DNA of 64,000 nucleotides from Streptomyces sp. TLI_171 (lineage in GTDB: Bacteria > Actinomycetota > Actinomycetes > Streptomycetales > Streptomycetaceae), in contig NZ_RAPS01000001.1 of the NCBI RefSeq assembly GCF_003610255.1, positions 3,658,001-3,722,000 of the forward strand, given 5' to 3'. The position numbers were made by a program, and so were the translations under genes. The notes beneath the pieces are model-generated. The model was not told where the DNA came from and ran no database searches. It saw only the letters and a list, made by a program, of their open reading frames with translations. Shown here piece by piece: positions 51,897-61,010 of this stretch; position 1 is the stretch's first letter, and each line of letters begins with the position of its first letter.

Positions 51897-53303
51897 ATGA
51901 CCGCGACAGCAACGACCCTTCCGGCTCCGGCCGTTCCGAGTGCCCGCAGGCGGTGGAGCGTGCTGGCGGTGTGCTGCCTGAGCATGTTCCTGGTGGGCCT
52001 GGACACCACCGTCGTCAACGTGGGCCTGCCCGCGATCGGGCGTGGGCTGGGCGCGGGAATCCGCAGCCTGGAGTGGACGGTCGACGCGTACACCGTCGTG
52101 CTGGCCGGGCTGCTGATCACCTCCGGCGCGCTGGCCGACCGCTTCGGCCGCCGCCGGGTGTTCCGCACCGGGCTTGCGGTGTTCGGCGCCGCCTCGGCGG
52201 TCTGCGCGCTGGCGCCCTCGGTGGGCTGGCTGGTGGTGGCCCGGGCCGTGCAGGGCGTCGGCGCCTCGATGCTCAGCCCGGTGGCGCTCGCGATCGTGGT
52301 CAACACCATGCCGGACCCGAAGGAGCGGGCCCGGGCGATCGGCGTCTGGGCGTCGGTGTTCGGCCTCAGCATGGCCGTCGGGCCGGTGGTCGGCGGCGCC
52401 CTGCTCGCCGGGCTCGACTGGCGCGCGCTGTTCTGGATCAACGCGCCGGTGGTCCTGGTCGCCCTGCTGCTCACCGCGCTGGTGGTGCCCGAGTCCCGGG
52501 GGGCGCGGGCCCGCCGGCTCGACCTGTCGGGGCAGGCCCTGCTGTGCCTGGTGATCGGCCTCGGCGTCGGCGTGCTGATCGAAGGTCCGCGGATCGGCTG
52601 GGCCTCGCCGGCGGCGCTGGCCGGGTACGGCGCGGTGGCTGCGGCGGCGGCCGGGTTCGGGTGGGTCGAGGCGCGGCGGGACGAGCCGCTGATGGACCTC
52701 CGGCTGTTCCGCAGCCCGCAGTTCGGCGGCGCGGTGCTCGGGGCGGTCGCGGTGTTCGTCGCCCTGAACCTCACCCTGCTGCTCAACACCCTCTACCTGC
52801 AGCACGGCCGTGGCTTCTCAGCGCTCGCCGCGGGGCTCACCGCCCTGCCGATGGCCGCCGGAGCGACCGTCTGCGCCCCGTGGTCCGGCCGCCTGGTCGG
52901 CCGGGTCGGACCGCGCCTGCCGCTGACCGTGGCCGGCCTGTGCGTCGCGGCCGGCGGGCTCTGCCTGGTCGGCCTCGACCGGCACACCGGCCTGCCCCTG
53001 CTGACGGCCGCCCACCTGCTGATCGGCATCGGCTTCGGCTTCGCCAACGCGCCGATCACCAACACCGCCGTCGGCGGACTCCCCCCGGCCCGGGCCGGGG
53101 TGGCCGGTGCGATCACCTCCACCGCCCGGCAGGTCGGCGCGGCGATCGGCATCGCCCTCGGCGGCGCGCTGCTCGCGCACGCCGCCCCGGCGGAGCTTGC
53201 CCGGGCCGCCCGTCCGGGCTGGGCGCTGGTGGCCGGCTGCGGCCTCCTGCTGGTCGTGCTGGCCCGGGCCGGCCAGGGGCGGGCGACGGTCAAAATCTCG
53301 TAA
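51897..53303 (+). CDS. MFS drug efflux transporter (DHA2 type)
   Basis: 468 aa with 13-14 hydrophobic segments. Motif A (SGALADRFGRRR) follows helix 2, the DHA2 motif LDTTVVNVGLPAI is in helix 1, and a GP-rich motif (AVGPVVGGALL) is in helix 5. Proton-driven export of antibiotics or toxic compounds is expected. It starts at ATG 51897 with GAGAGG upstream. The adjacent XRE-cupin regulator probably controls it through the palindrome between them. Confidence 0.9.
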   Translation: MTATATTLPAPAVPSARRRWSVLAVCCLSMFLVGLDTTVVNVGLPAIGRGLGAGIRSLEWTVDAYTVVLAGLLITSGALADRFGRRRVFRTGLAVFGAASAVCALAPSVGWLVVARAVQGVGASMLSPVALAIVVNTMPDPKERARAIGVWASVFGLSMAVGPVVGGALLAGLDWRALFWINAPVVLVALLLTALVVPESRGARARRLDLSGQALLCLVIGLGVGVLIEGPRIGWASPAALAGYGAVAAAAAGFGWVEARRDEPLMDLRLFRSPQFGGAVLGAVAVFVALNLTLLLNTLYLQHGRGFSALAAGLTALPMAAGATVCAPWSGRLVGRVGPRLPLTVAGLCVAAGGLCLVGLDRHTGLPLLTAAHLLIGIGFGFANAPITNTAVGGLPPARAGVAGAITSTARQVGAAIGIALGGALLAHAAPAELARAARPGWALVAGCGLLLVVLARAGQGRATVKIS

Positions 53304-53419
53304 TGCCGGGGTCCGTCCGTCGAGCTCGGAGGCTGTGAACCTGGCGTTCCGGTGGGGAGCGGGCGGGATTCAGCTGGAGTACACGCTGTCTCCACGTCGG
53401 GTCGCGAGAGTTCCGCCCC

Positions 53420-55390
53420 GTGCCTAACTCACACTCCCGCACCAGCATCGCCTCTGCGTGCGCAGCGGCCCTGACGCTCTCCGGGCTCGCCGTCACCGGT
53501 CTGCTCGCCGCGCAGCCCGCGGCGGCGGCGGACCCGTCCGGCTACCAGAACGTCCGGATCAACGAAGTCAGCTCGGCCAACAGCGACACGGTGGAGCTGT
53601 ACAACACCGGTTCGACGGCGGTGAGCATCAGCGGCTGGAAGATGTCCGACGACAGCTTCGCGGCCCAGACGTTCAGCCCGTCCGCCGGCATCGTCCCGGC
53701 CGGCGGCTTCGTCACCTTCAACTCGCCCAAGGGGCTGGGTGACTCGGACAAGCTGGTGATCTTCACGGCCGACGGCACGGTGGTCGACCGGGTCGACTGG
53801 GCCGCCAACAAGGCCAAGCCGGCGATGGCGCGCTGCGGCGGCGACGGGACCGGGGCGTGGGTGACCGTGACCACGGCGACCACCTTCGGTTCGGCGAACG
53901 CACCGGGCTGCCCGACCGTGCCGGCCGCCGGCAAGGTGCGGATCAACGAGGTCAGCTCGGACGGGTCGGACACCGTGGAGCTGTACAACGGCGGGACCGG
54001 CTCGGTCAGCGTCGGGTCCTGGAAGTACGTCGACGCGGACACCACGCACTCCGCGGTGTCGATCTCGTCCTCCTCGCCGAGCGCGACCAGCATCCCGGCG
54101 GGCGGCTACCTCACGTTCAACTCGACCATCGGCCTGGGCGACAACGACTCGCTGTTCCTGGTCGACGGCAGCGGCAACACCATCGATTCGGTGACCTGGG
54201 CGACCGACGGCGCCAAGCCGTCCGACGAGCGCTGCGCCACCGGCTTCCAGACCTCCGCGACCGCCTCGCTCGGCGCGGTGAACACCTGCACCGGCGCCCC
54301 CGGCGGCGGGACGGGCGGCGGCACCCAGACCGGTCAACTGCTGGGCGGCGGCGGCTCGCTGACCAGCGGCTGCACCCCGGAGGCGCCGAGCGGCACCGGC
54401 TCGAAGCCGGCCGGCACCTCGGCCTGGCCGGGCGGCCTGGACGTCACCGTCGCGGACGACGTGTGCGCGTTCATCACCTCCACCGGCCCGGAGGGCCGTG
54501 ACCTCAGCGGCCTGGCGTTCGACCCGTCGAACCCGTCGGTGCTGTGGGCGGCGAAGAACAAGAACTGGCTGTACAAGCTGGTCAAGAGCAACGGCAAGTG
54601 GATCCCGGACGCGAGCTGGAGCTCCACCGGCAAGCAGATCCGCTTCGCCGGCGGCTCCGGCCAACCGGACTCCGAGGGCCTGACGGTCGGCGCCAACGGC
54701 CACGTCTACGTGACCTCCGAGCGCGACAACAGCAACAACACCGTCCCGAAGGACACCGTCCTGGAGTTCGACCCGGCGGCGGCCGGCACCACCCTGACGC
54801 CGGTTCACCAGTGGGACATGACCTCGCAGTTCCCGCAGCTCGACACCGGCAGCAAGGACGACGCCAACCTGGGCTTCGAGGGCGTCGGCTACGTCCCGGA
54901 CAGCTGGCTGACCGCCAACGGCTGGGTCGACCCGCTGACCGGCGCGGCCTACAACCCGGCGAACTACCCGCTGCACGGCGCGGGCCTGTTCTTCGCCGGC
55001 CTGGAGTGGGACGGTTCGCTGCACGTCTACGGCCTGAACTCGGACGGCAGCTTCACCACCTTCGGCGCCATCGCCACCGGCAAGGCCTCGGTGATGGACG
55101 TGATGTTCGACGCCGGCACCCAGCGCCTCGTCGCGACCTGCGACAACACCTGCGGCGAGACCCACACCTTCATGAAGGTCAACGCCTCCGGCGCCCTCGT
55201 CCCGGACGTGACCTACACCAACCCGGCCGTCATGCCGGTCGACAACCTGGAGGGCTTCGCGCTCGCCCCGACCTCGACCTGCGTCAACGGCTTCCGCGAG
55301 GCGGTGTGGAGCGACGACGGCATCTACGGCTTCGGCTCCGGCAGCTCCACCTACGGCCACGCGATCTACAGCGGCACATTCCCCTGCTGA
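53420..55390 (+). CDS. Secreted protein with two lamin-tail domains and a C-terminal NHL/SdiA-regulated-like part
   Basis: 656 aa, GTG start. Signal peptide to about residue 37 (AALTLSGLAVTGLLAAQPAA). Two LTD repeats start with VRINEVSSANSDTVELYNTG and VRINEVSSDGSDTVELYNGG. A Gly-rich linker (APGGGTGGGTQTG) precedes a 330-residue domain with RDLSGLAFDPSNPSVLWAA, DSEGLTVGANGHVYVTSERD and DNLEGFALAP: a beta-propeller-like, SdiA-regulated/phytase-like fold. Extracellular, function unknown; perhaps cell-surface or nucleic-acid binding. Monocistronic. Confidence 0.75.
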   Translation: MPNSHSRTSIASACAAALTLSGLAVTGLLAAQPAAAADPSGYQNVRINEVSSANSDTVELYNTGSTAVSISGWKMSDDSFAAQTFSPSAGIVPAGGFVTFNSPKGLGDSDKLVIFTADGTVVDRVDWAANKAKPAMARCGGDGTGAWVTVTTATTFGSANAPGCPTVPAAGKVRINEVSSDGSDTVELYNGGTGSVSVGSWKYVDADTTHSAVSISSSSPSATSIPAGGYLTFNSTIGLGDNDSLFLVDGSGNTIDSVTWATDGAKPSDERCATGFQTSATASLGAVNTCTGAPGGGTGGGTQTGQLLGGGGSLTSGCTPEAPSGTGSKPAGTSAWPGGLDVTVADDVCAFITSTGPEGRDLSGLAFDPSNPSVLWAAKNKNWLYKLVKSNGKWIPDASWSSTGKQIRFAGGSGQPDSEGLTVGANGHVYVTSERDNSNNTVPKDTVLEFDPAAAGTTLTPVHQWDMTSQFPQLDTGSKDDANLGFEGVGYVPDSWLTANGWVDPLTGAAYNPANYPLHGAGLFFAGLEWDGSLHVYGLNSDGSFTTFGAIATGKASVMDVMFDAGTQRLVATCDNTCGETHTFMKVNASGALVPDVTYTNPAVMPVDNLEGFALAPTSTCVNGFREAVWSDDGIYGFGSGSSTYGHAIYSGTFPC

Positions 55391-55393
55391 TCG

Positions 55394-56464
55394 TCAGTGC
55401 CGGGCCACGAAGTAGACGTTCAGGATGTCGCCCTCGACGCGCCGGGTGTCGATCCGGCCGAAGCCGGCCTCGGTGAGCATCCGGCGGGCGGTCTGCTCGC
55501 CCCAGACGGTGCCGAGGCCCTCACCGCCCTCGCTGAGCGAGACGCTCATGCAGTAGAAGACCGAGAAGGCGTAGAGCGCGGGGCAGAGCGGGTGGCCGAT
55601 GTTCTCCTCCAGGCGGCTGGAGGCGGCGATGTCGCCCATCAGGAAGACGCCGTCCGGGCGCAGCGCGCGGGACACCGCGGCCAGCGTGCGGGTGGGACGG
55701 GCCAGGTCGTGGATCACGTCGAAGGCGGTCACCAGGTCGTAGGAGCCGGTGAGTTCGGCGCTGTCGCCGGCCTCGAACCCGGTGTTGGCGAGGCCGAGGG
55801 AGGCGGCTTCGGCGCGGGCGGCGGCGATGCCCTCCTCGGAGCGGTCCAGGCCGTGGAACCTGCTGGCGGGGAAGGCCCGGGCCAGCACGTTGACCGCGTG
55901 GCCCTGCCCGCAGCCGACGTCGACGGCGTCGATGCCCGCGGTCAGGCGCTCGGTCAGGCCGGGGACGAGCGGCACGATGCCGTCCACCAGTGCCAGGTCG
56001 TAGACCTCGCCGGACTCCTCGGCCTGCAGCTTCTGGAACCTGGGGTAGGCGGAGTACGGGACTCCCCCGCCGGTGCGGAAGGCTTCCAGGACCTGCTGGT
56101 CGACCTCGGCGAGCATGCCGAGGTCCTGGACGATCCGCGCCAGGTTGTCGGGGCCGGCGGCCCGGGTGAGCGAGGCGGCGTGCTCCGGCGGCAGCCGGTA
56201 GGTCCGGTGCTCGGGGTCGTAGTCGACGACTCCGCCGGTGACCATCGAGCCCAGCCACTCCCGGACGTAGCGCTCGTTCAGCCCGGCGGCCCGCGCGACC
56301 TGCTCGCTGGTGGCCGGTCCGTCCAGGCCGGCCATCACGTCGAACAGGCCGCTCTCGTGGCCGAGGCCCGCCATCAGGCCCAGGCAGGCGTCGTTCACCA
56401 CCTGGACCATCCGCCCGGCGAACGCCTCCTGCTTCGCCCGGTCCAGTTCCACCACCGCGGACAT
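55394..56464 (-). CDS. Class I SAM-dependent methyltransferase
   Basis: 356 aa, ATG at 56464 with GGAAGGAGG just upstream. An N-terminal winged-helix-like dimerisation region (GLMAGLGHESGLFDVMAGLD, EQVARAAGLNERYVREWL) precedes the Rossmann fold. SAM motif I is DAVDVGCGQGHAVNVLAR, motif II LDRSEEG, post-I DLVTAFDVIHDL, then LRPDGVFLMGDI. It resembles O-methyltransferases of specialised metabolism and the S-adenosylmethionine methyltransferases with an N-terminal wHTH. Substrate unknown. No neighbours on the same strand within 150 bases. Confidence 0.85.
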   Translation of the reverse strand: MSAVVELDRAKQEAFAGRMVQVVNDACLGLMAGLGHESGLFDVMAGLDGPATSEQVARAAGLNERYVREWLGSMVTGGVVDYDPEHRTYRLPPEHAASLTRAAGPDNLARIVQDLGMLAEVDQQVLEAFRTGGGVPYSAYPRFQKLQAEESGEVYDLALVDGIVPLVPGLTERLTAGIDAVDVGCGQGHAVNVLARAFPASRFHGLDRSEEGIAAARAEAASLGLANTGFEAGDSAELTGSYDLVTAFDVIHDLARPTRTLAAVSRALRPDGVFLMGDIAASSRLEENIGHPLCPALYAFSVFYCMSVSLSEGGEGLGTVWGEQTARRMLTEAGFGRIDTRRVEGDILNVYFVARH

Positions 56465-56622
56465 CGCTCCTCCTTCCGCACCGGAGCACCCGGGGCGACG
56501 GGTACGGCTGCCCGCGGCCGGTGACCCGGTGAGCTGCTCGGCCCCTCCTTCCCTGGTCACGCTAGTCGCCCGCCCGCCGAGCGCCCTGCCGGGACGGTCG
56601 GCGGCCGTCGGCTGCGGCGGGG

Positions 56623-57279
56623 TCAGCCGATCCGGTAGCCGACGGTGGGGGTGGTGCGGATGACCGCGGGGTCGCCGAGTTTGCGCCGCAGCCGGCCGAC
56701 GGTGACGGCGACGGTGTTGGTGAACGGGTCGGCGTTCTCGTCCCAGACCTGTTCGAGCAGGGCCTCGGCGCTGAGGTGGGCGGGGCTGGCCCGGAGCAGC
56801 GCGGTGAGGACCTCGAACTCCTTGACGGACAGCTCCAGGGGGCGTCCGTCGCGGGTGGCGGTGCGGTGGACGGGGTCGAGTTCGAGGCCCGCGGCGCGCA
56901 GCACCCGGGGGCGGGAGTAGGGGCGGCGGCGGGCCAACGCCCGCAGGCGCAGCACGAGTTCGGGGAAGTGGAAGGGCTTGACCAGGTAGTCGTCGGCGCC
57001 CAGGCCGAGGCCGGTGACCCGGTCGGCGGGGGTGTCGGCGGCGGTGAGCATCAGGACCATCGGGCGGTCCTCCCGCTCGGTGATCATCCGGCAGAGGGCG
57101 TCGCCGTGGATGCCGGGCAGGTCGCGGTCGAGGACCACGGTGTCGTACGCGGTGGTGTCGAGCTTGGCGGCGGCCGCCAGGCCGTCGTGGGCCAGGTCGA
57201 CGGCCATGCCCTGGTCGCGGAGTCCTTCGGCGATGAGTTCGGCGAGCGGGCGGGCGTCCTCGACCACCAGGACCCTCAT
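56623..57279 (-). CDS. OmpR/PhoB-type response regulator
   Basis: 218 aa. Receiver with phospho-acceptor D51 in VVLDRDLPGI and K in LVKPFHFPEL; winged-helix effector domain (ELSVKEFEVLTALLRASPAH, NTVAVTVGRLRRKLGDPAVI). It overlaps the kinase gene by 4 bases and so is co-transcribed with it. Likely target: the 11-bp-period direct repeat in front of the divergent ABC operon (58501-58522). Confidence 0.95.
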   Translation of the reverse strand: MRVLVVEDARPLAELIAEGLRDQGMAVDLAHDGLAAAAKLDTTAYDTVVLDRDLPGIHGDALCRMITEREDRPMVLMLTAADTPADRVTGLGLGADDYLVKPFHFPELVLRLRALARRRPYSRPRVLRAAGLELDPVHRTATRDGRPLELSVKEFEVLTALLRASPAHLSAEALLEQVWDENADPFTNTVAVTVGRLRRKLGDPAVIRTTPTVGYRIG

Positions 57280-58433
57280 GCGGGGCCTCCGGCGGGCGGG
57301 AGTCCGACGGTGACCCGCAGACCGCCGTCGGGGCGGGGGTCGAGGCGGAGCGTGCCGCCGTGGGCCTCGGCGACGGCGGCCGCGATGGCCAGGCCGAGGC
57401 CGGTGCCCTCGCCGGTGCGGGCGGCCCCGTGCCGGTGGAACGGGCGTACCAGCAACGCAGTCTGATCGGCCGTCAGCAACGGACCGCCGTTCTCCACCAC
57501 CAGGCCGCCGGGGCGGACGGTGACGCGCAGCCAGCCGCCGGGCTCGTTGTGCAGCACCGCGTTGGCGACCAGGTTGTCGACCAGCCGGGCGAGCAGGGTG
57601 CGGCTGCCGTGGACCAGCGCCCCGGGGTCGCGGTCCCGGGTGACGGCGAGGCGCCGGGCGGCCAGGTCCTCGGCGTGGTCGGCGAGCGCGGCGGCGGCGA
57701 GCTCGTCGAGGGGGACGGTGTCGGCACCGGGAAGGACGCCGTGCTGGGCCCGGGCGAGGGTGAGCAGGCCCTCCAACAGCCGGTCGGTGCGGTCCAGTTC
57801 GGGCCGGATCCGGTCGGCCAGGGTACGGGCCTGGGCGGGCAGCGGGCCGGGCTTGGCGAGCGTGACGTCGACGGCGGTGCGCATGGTGGCGAGCGGGGTG
57901 CGCAGCTCGTGGGAGGCGTCGGCGACGAAGCGGCGCTGAGCGGTGAAGGCGGCCTCCAGCCGGGCCAGCAGCTCGTCGATGGTGTCGCCGAGGTCGCGCA
58001 GTTCGTCGTGCGGCCCGCCGACGGCCAGTCGCCGGTGCAGGTGGTCGGCGGTGATCCGCCGGGTGGCGGCGGTCATCGCCCGGACCGGGCGCAGCACCCG
58101 CCCGGCGGCGTACCAGCCGATCAGCACGGAGAGCACGGCCATCACGGCGAGCCCGACGGCGGAGCCGAGCAGCAGCTGGCGGGTCAGGTCGTGCTGGGCT
58201 TCGGCGAGTTGGTGCTGGAGTTCGGCGATCCGCCGCACCGCGTCGGGGTCGGCGGCGGGGTTGTCGGGGCCGGGGGCCGCCTCGATGGCGCCGCCGGTGA
58301 CCAGCGAGACGACGGCGAGCATGGCCGCGCCGGAGGCCAGCGCCAGGCCCGCGTACAGCGCGGTGAACTGGCGGCGGACGCTGCGCCGGCGCGCGGGCCG
58401 GCCCGGCCGTCCGGGTCGTCCGGGGTGCTCCAC
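57276..58433 (-). CDS. Sensor histidine kinase
   Basis: 385 aa. Basic N-terminus with GRPGRPGRP repeats, membrane helices at about 25-48 and 88-110, a short external loop, a HAMP domain, H175 in DASHELRTPLATM, an N-box NLVANAVLHNEPGG and a G-box GEGTGLGLAIAAAVAE. Complete. It pairs with the OmpR-type regulator downstream and diverges from an ABC exporter operon that it probably senses for. Confidence 0.95.
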   Translation of the reverse strand: MEHPGRPGRPGRPARRRSVRRQFTALYAGLALASGAAMLAVVSLVTGGAIEAAPGPDNPAADPDAVRRIAELQHQLAEAQHDLTRQLLLGSAVGLAVMAVLSVLIGWYAAGRVLRPVRAMTAATRRITADHLHRRLAVGGPHDELRDLGDTIDELLARLEAAFTAQRRFVADASHELRTPLATMRTAVDVTLAKPGPLPAQARTLADRIRPELDRTDRLLEGLLTLARAQHGVLPGADTVPLDELAAAALADHAEDLAARRLAVTRDRDPGALVHGSRTLLARLVDNLVANAVLHNEPGGWLRVTVRPGGLVVENGGPLLTADQTALLVRPFHRHGAARTGEGTGLGLAIAAAVAEAHGGTLRLDPRPDGGLRVTVGLPPAGGPA

Positions 58434-58500
58434 CGGCCTCGCCGCCTCTCGTCGCCGGCCGGGCGTTCCGGCCTGTCCGCCCAGGCTAGGCGAGCCGACC

Positions 58501-58522
58501 TAACAGCGGCGTGACAGCGGCC
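58501..58522. promoter_or_regulatory. OmpR-type direct-repeat operator
   Basis: TAACAGCGGCG then TGACAGCGGCC, two adjacent 11-base units with 9 matching positions. 11-base tandem repeats are typical of OmpR/PhoB-type sites. It lies 70 bases before the ABC ATPase start and 68 bases upstream of the kinase start. Confidence 0.6.
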
Positions 58523-58590
58523 GTTCGGCCGGTGTGAGCCGCCCGGCGGGAGCGTGGCGGTCGTTGGCACCGGGCGCCCGAGGAGGAGCG

Positions 58591-59505
58591 ATGGACGGTA
58601 TCGAGGTGGTGGGGCTGCGCAAACGCTTCGGCGGGACGCAGGCCCTGGACGGGATGACCTTCACGGTGCGGCCGGGGCGGGTGACCGGGTTCGTCGGCCC
58701 GAACGGCGCGGGCAAGTCCACCACCATGCGGGTGGTGCTCGGGCTGGATGCCCCGGACGAGGGTCGGGCGCTGGTCGGCGGCCGCCCGTACCGGAGCCTG
58801 CGCAGCCCGCTGCGGCAGCTGGGTTCACTGCTGGACGCCGGGGCGGTGCAGCCGGGTCGGACGGCCCGCAACCACCTCATGTGGCTGGCGCACTCGCAGG
58901 GCCTGCCGGCCCGGCGGGTGGACCAGGTGCTGGAGCGGGTCGGCCTGGCGGAGGCGGCGCGCCGCCAGGCCGGCGGGTTCTCGCTGGGCATGCGGCAGCG
59001 CCTGGGCATCGCGGCGGCGCTGCTCGGCGACCCGCCGGCGTTGATGCTGGACGAGCCGTTCAACGGCCTGGACCCGGACGGCATCCGGTGGATCCGCGAA
59101 CTGCTGGCGGGGCTGGCGGCGGACGGCCGGGCGGTGCTGGTGTCCACCCACCTGATGGGCGAGCTGGAGGACGTCGCCGGACAGGTGGTGGTGGTCGGCC
59201 GCGGTCGGGTGCTGGCCGACGCGGGCGTGGCCGAGCTGCTGGCCGGGGTGGCTTCCGGGCGGGTCACGGTGCGGACCGCCGAGCCGGGCCGGGCCGCCGA
59301 GGTGCTGTCCCGGGCCGGGGCCGACGTCCGCGTGACGGGCCCTCAGGAACTGTGGGTGACCGGCCTGCCGGGCGAGCGGATCGCCGCCCGGCTCGGCGCG
59401 GCGGGCGTGCCGTTCGCCGAACTGTCCGGGCACCGGGCCGGCCTGGAGGACGCCTACCTGGCGCTCACCCGGGACGCCGTGCAGTACCGGGGGGTCGGAC
59501 GGTGA
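58591..59505 (+). CDS. ABC transporter ATP-binding protein
   Basis: 304 aa. Walker A GPNGAGKSTT at 36-45, signature FSLGMRQRL, Walker B LMLDEPFNGLDPDG, H-loop VLVSTHLM; a 70-residue C-terminal regulatory extension. Of the BcrA/DrrA-like antibiotic- and bacteriocin-export type. AGGAGGAG ribosome site immediately upstream. The stop overlaps the permease start (GTGA). Expected to be induced by the adjacent two-component system. Confidence 0.9.
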   Translation: MDGIEVVGLRKRFGGTQALDGMTFTVRPGRVTGFVGPNGAGKSTTMRVVLGLDAPDEGRALVGGRPYRSLRSPLRQLGSLLDAGAVQPGRTARNHLMWLAHSQGLPARRVDQVLERVGLAEAARRQAGGFSLGMRQRLGIAAALLGDPPALMLDEPFNGLDPDGIRWIRELLAGLAADGRAVLVSTHLMGELEDVAGQVVVVGRGRVLADAGVAELLAGVASGRVTVRTAEPGRAAEVLSRAGADVRVTGPQELWVTGLPGERIAARLGAAGVPFAELSGHRAGLEDAYLALTRDAVQYRGVGR

Positions 59506-61010
59506 GCGCGCTGCACGCCGAGTGGACCAAGTTCCGCACCCTGCGCGGCCGGATCGCGGCCCTGGTCGGCGCCGCGCTGGCCTCGGTGCTGTTCCTGCTG
59601 GTCGGCACCACCTCGGGCGCGGACCACCCGCAGGACCCGGCGCCGTTCCCGGTTGGGCCGGGCGGCGAGGCGGTCAACGACAACGCGTACTTCCTGCACC
59701 GGGAGTTGACCGGCGACGGCACGGTCACCGTCGCGGTGACGGCGCTCACCGGCCTGCGGTCCGATCCGGCGGGCGGCCCGGACGCCACCGTCCCGGGGGT
59801 CACGCCCTGGTCCAAGGCGGGCGTCCTGGTCAAGCAGAACCTCACCCCGGGCTCCGGGTACGCCGCGGTCACGGCCACCGCCGGGCACGGCGTCCGGATG
59901 CAGCACGACTACACGCACGACCTGGCGGGCCTGCCCGGCGCCCCCTCGGCCGGTGCCCCGCAGTGGCTCCGCCTGGTCCGCACCGGCGCCGAGGTCACCG
60001 GGTACGACTCCCCCGACGGCGTGCGGTGGACGGCCCTGGGCGTCGCCCGGCTGACCGCCCCGGACGCGCCCGTGCAGGTCGGCCTGTTCGTCGCCGCCCC
60101 GGCCGCGATCGACACCGCCGACGGCGGCGGCAGCGCGCCCGCCCTCGCCACCGGCCGGTTCGGACGCCCCTCGCTGGACGGCGCCTGGGCCCACCAGAAC
60201 GGCAGTTGGGAAGGCACCCAGCTGGGCGGCAGCGCCGGCGGCTCGGGCAGCTACCCGCCCGGCACCTCGGGCGACTGGACCTCGGACCCCGACGGCGGCT
60301 GGACCCTCACCGGCGCGGGCGACCTCGCCCCGGTGGTCGGCGGGCCCGCGGGCGGACCGGCGTTCACCGTGGAGACCTCGCTGATCGGCACCTTCGTCGG
60401 CCTGCTCGTGCTGGCCGTGCTCGCCGTCCAGTTCGCCACCGCCGAACACCGGCGCGGCCTGCTCGGCGCCACGCTCGCGGCGACGCCCCGACGCGGCCGG
60501 GTGCTGGCCGCAAAGTGCACCGTGGTGGCCGCCGCCGCCTTCACCGTCGGCGCGGCCGTCGCCACCGTGAGCATCCCGCTCGGCCGGATGCGCGCGCACG
60601 CCACCCACTTCGCCGTCCTCACCGTCCCGGGCGCGGTGGAACTGCGGGCCGTCCTCGGCACCGGCCTGCTGCTCGCCGCGACGGCCGTGCTGGCGCTGGC
60701 CCTCGGCACGGCGCTGCGGCGCAGCGCCACCGCGATCACCACCGTGGTCGCCACCACCGTCCTGCCCTACCTGCTGGCCTTCGGCGGCCTGCTGCCCGCC
60801 GGCCCCGCCGAGTGGCTGCTCCGCCTCACCCCGGCGGCAGGGTTCGCCGTCCAACAGACCCTCCCCCGCCACGCCCACGTCCTCAGCGTCTACACCCCCG
60901 CCTCCGGCTACTTCCCGCTCTCCCCGTGGACCGGCCTGGCCGTCCTGCTCGTCTGGACCGCCCTCGCCGTCACCACCGCCGCCGTGCTGCTCCGCAGGAG
61001 GGACGCATGA
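59502..61010 (+). CDS. ABC-2-type permease with a large extracytoplasmic insertion
   Basis: 502 aa. The first helix (RGRIAALVGAALASVLFLLV) is followed by about 245 residues outside the membrane, then five helices beginning at SLIGTFVGLLVLAVLAVQFA. The insertion has features of a DUF1349/concanavalin-like lectin fold: PWSKAGVLVKQNLTPGSGYA, WLRLVRTGAEVTGYDSPDGV and TAPDAPVQVGLFVAAPAAI. Most ABC-2 permeases lack such a domain. It could sense or bind an extracellular glycan or antibiotic. Coupled to ATPase upstream and permease downstream by 4-base overlaps. Confidence 0.8.
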   Translation: MSALHAEWTKFRTLRGRIAALVGAALASVLFLLVGTTSGADHPQDPAPFPVGPGGEAVNDNAYFLHRELTGDGTVTVAVTALTGLRSDPAGGPDATVPGVTPWSKAGVLVKQNLTPGSGYAAVTATAGHGVRMQHDYTHDLAGLPGAPSAGAPQWLRLVRTGAEVTGYDSPDGVRWTALGVARLTAPDAPVQVGLFVAAPAAIDTADGGGSAPALATGRFGRPSLDGAWAHQNGSWEGTQLGGSAGGSGSYPPGTSGDWTSDPDGGWTLTGAGDLAPVVGGPAGGPAFTVETSLIGTFVGLLVLAVLAVQFATAEHRRGLLGATLAATPRRGRVLAAKCTVVAAAAFTVGAAVATVSIPLGRMRAHATHFAVLTVPGAVELRAVLGTGLLLAATAVLALALGTALRRSATAITTVVATTVLPYLLAFGGLLPAGPAEWLLRLTPAAGFAVQQTLPRHAHVLSVYTPASGYFPLSPWTGLAVLLVWTALAVTTAAVLLRRRDA

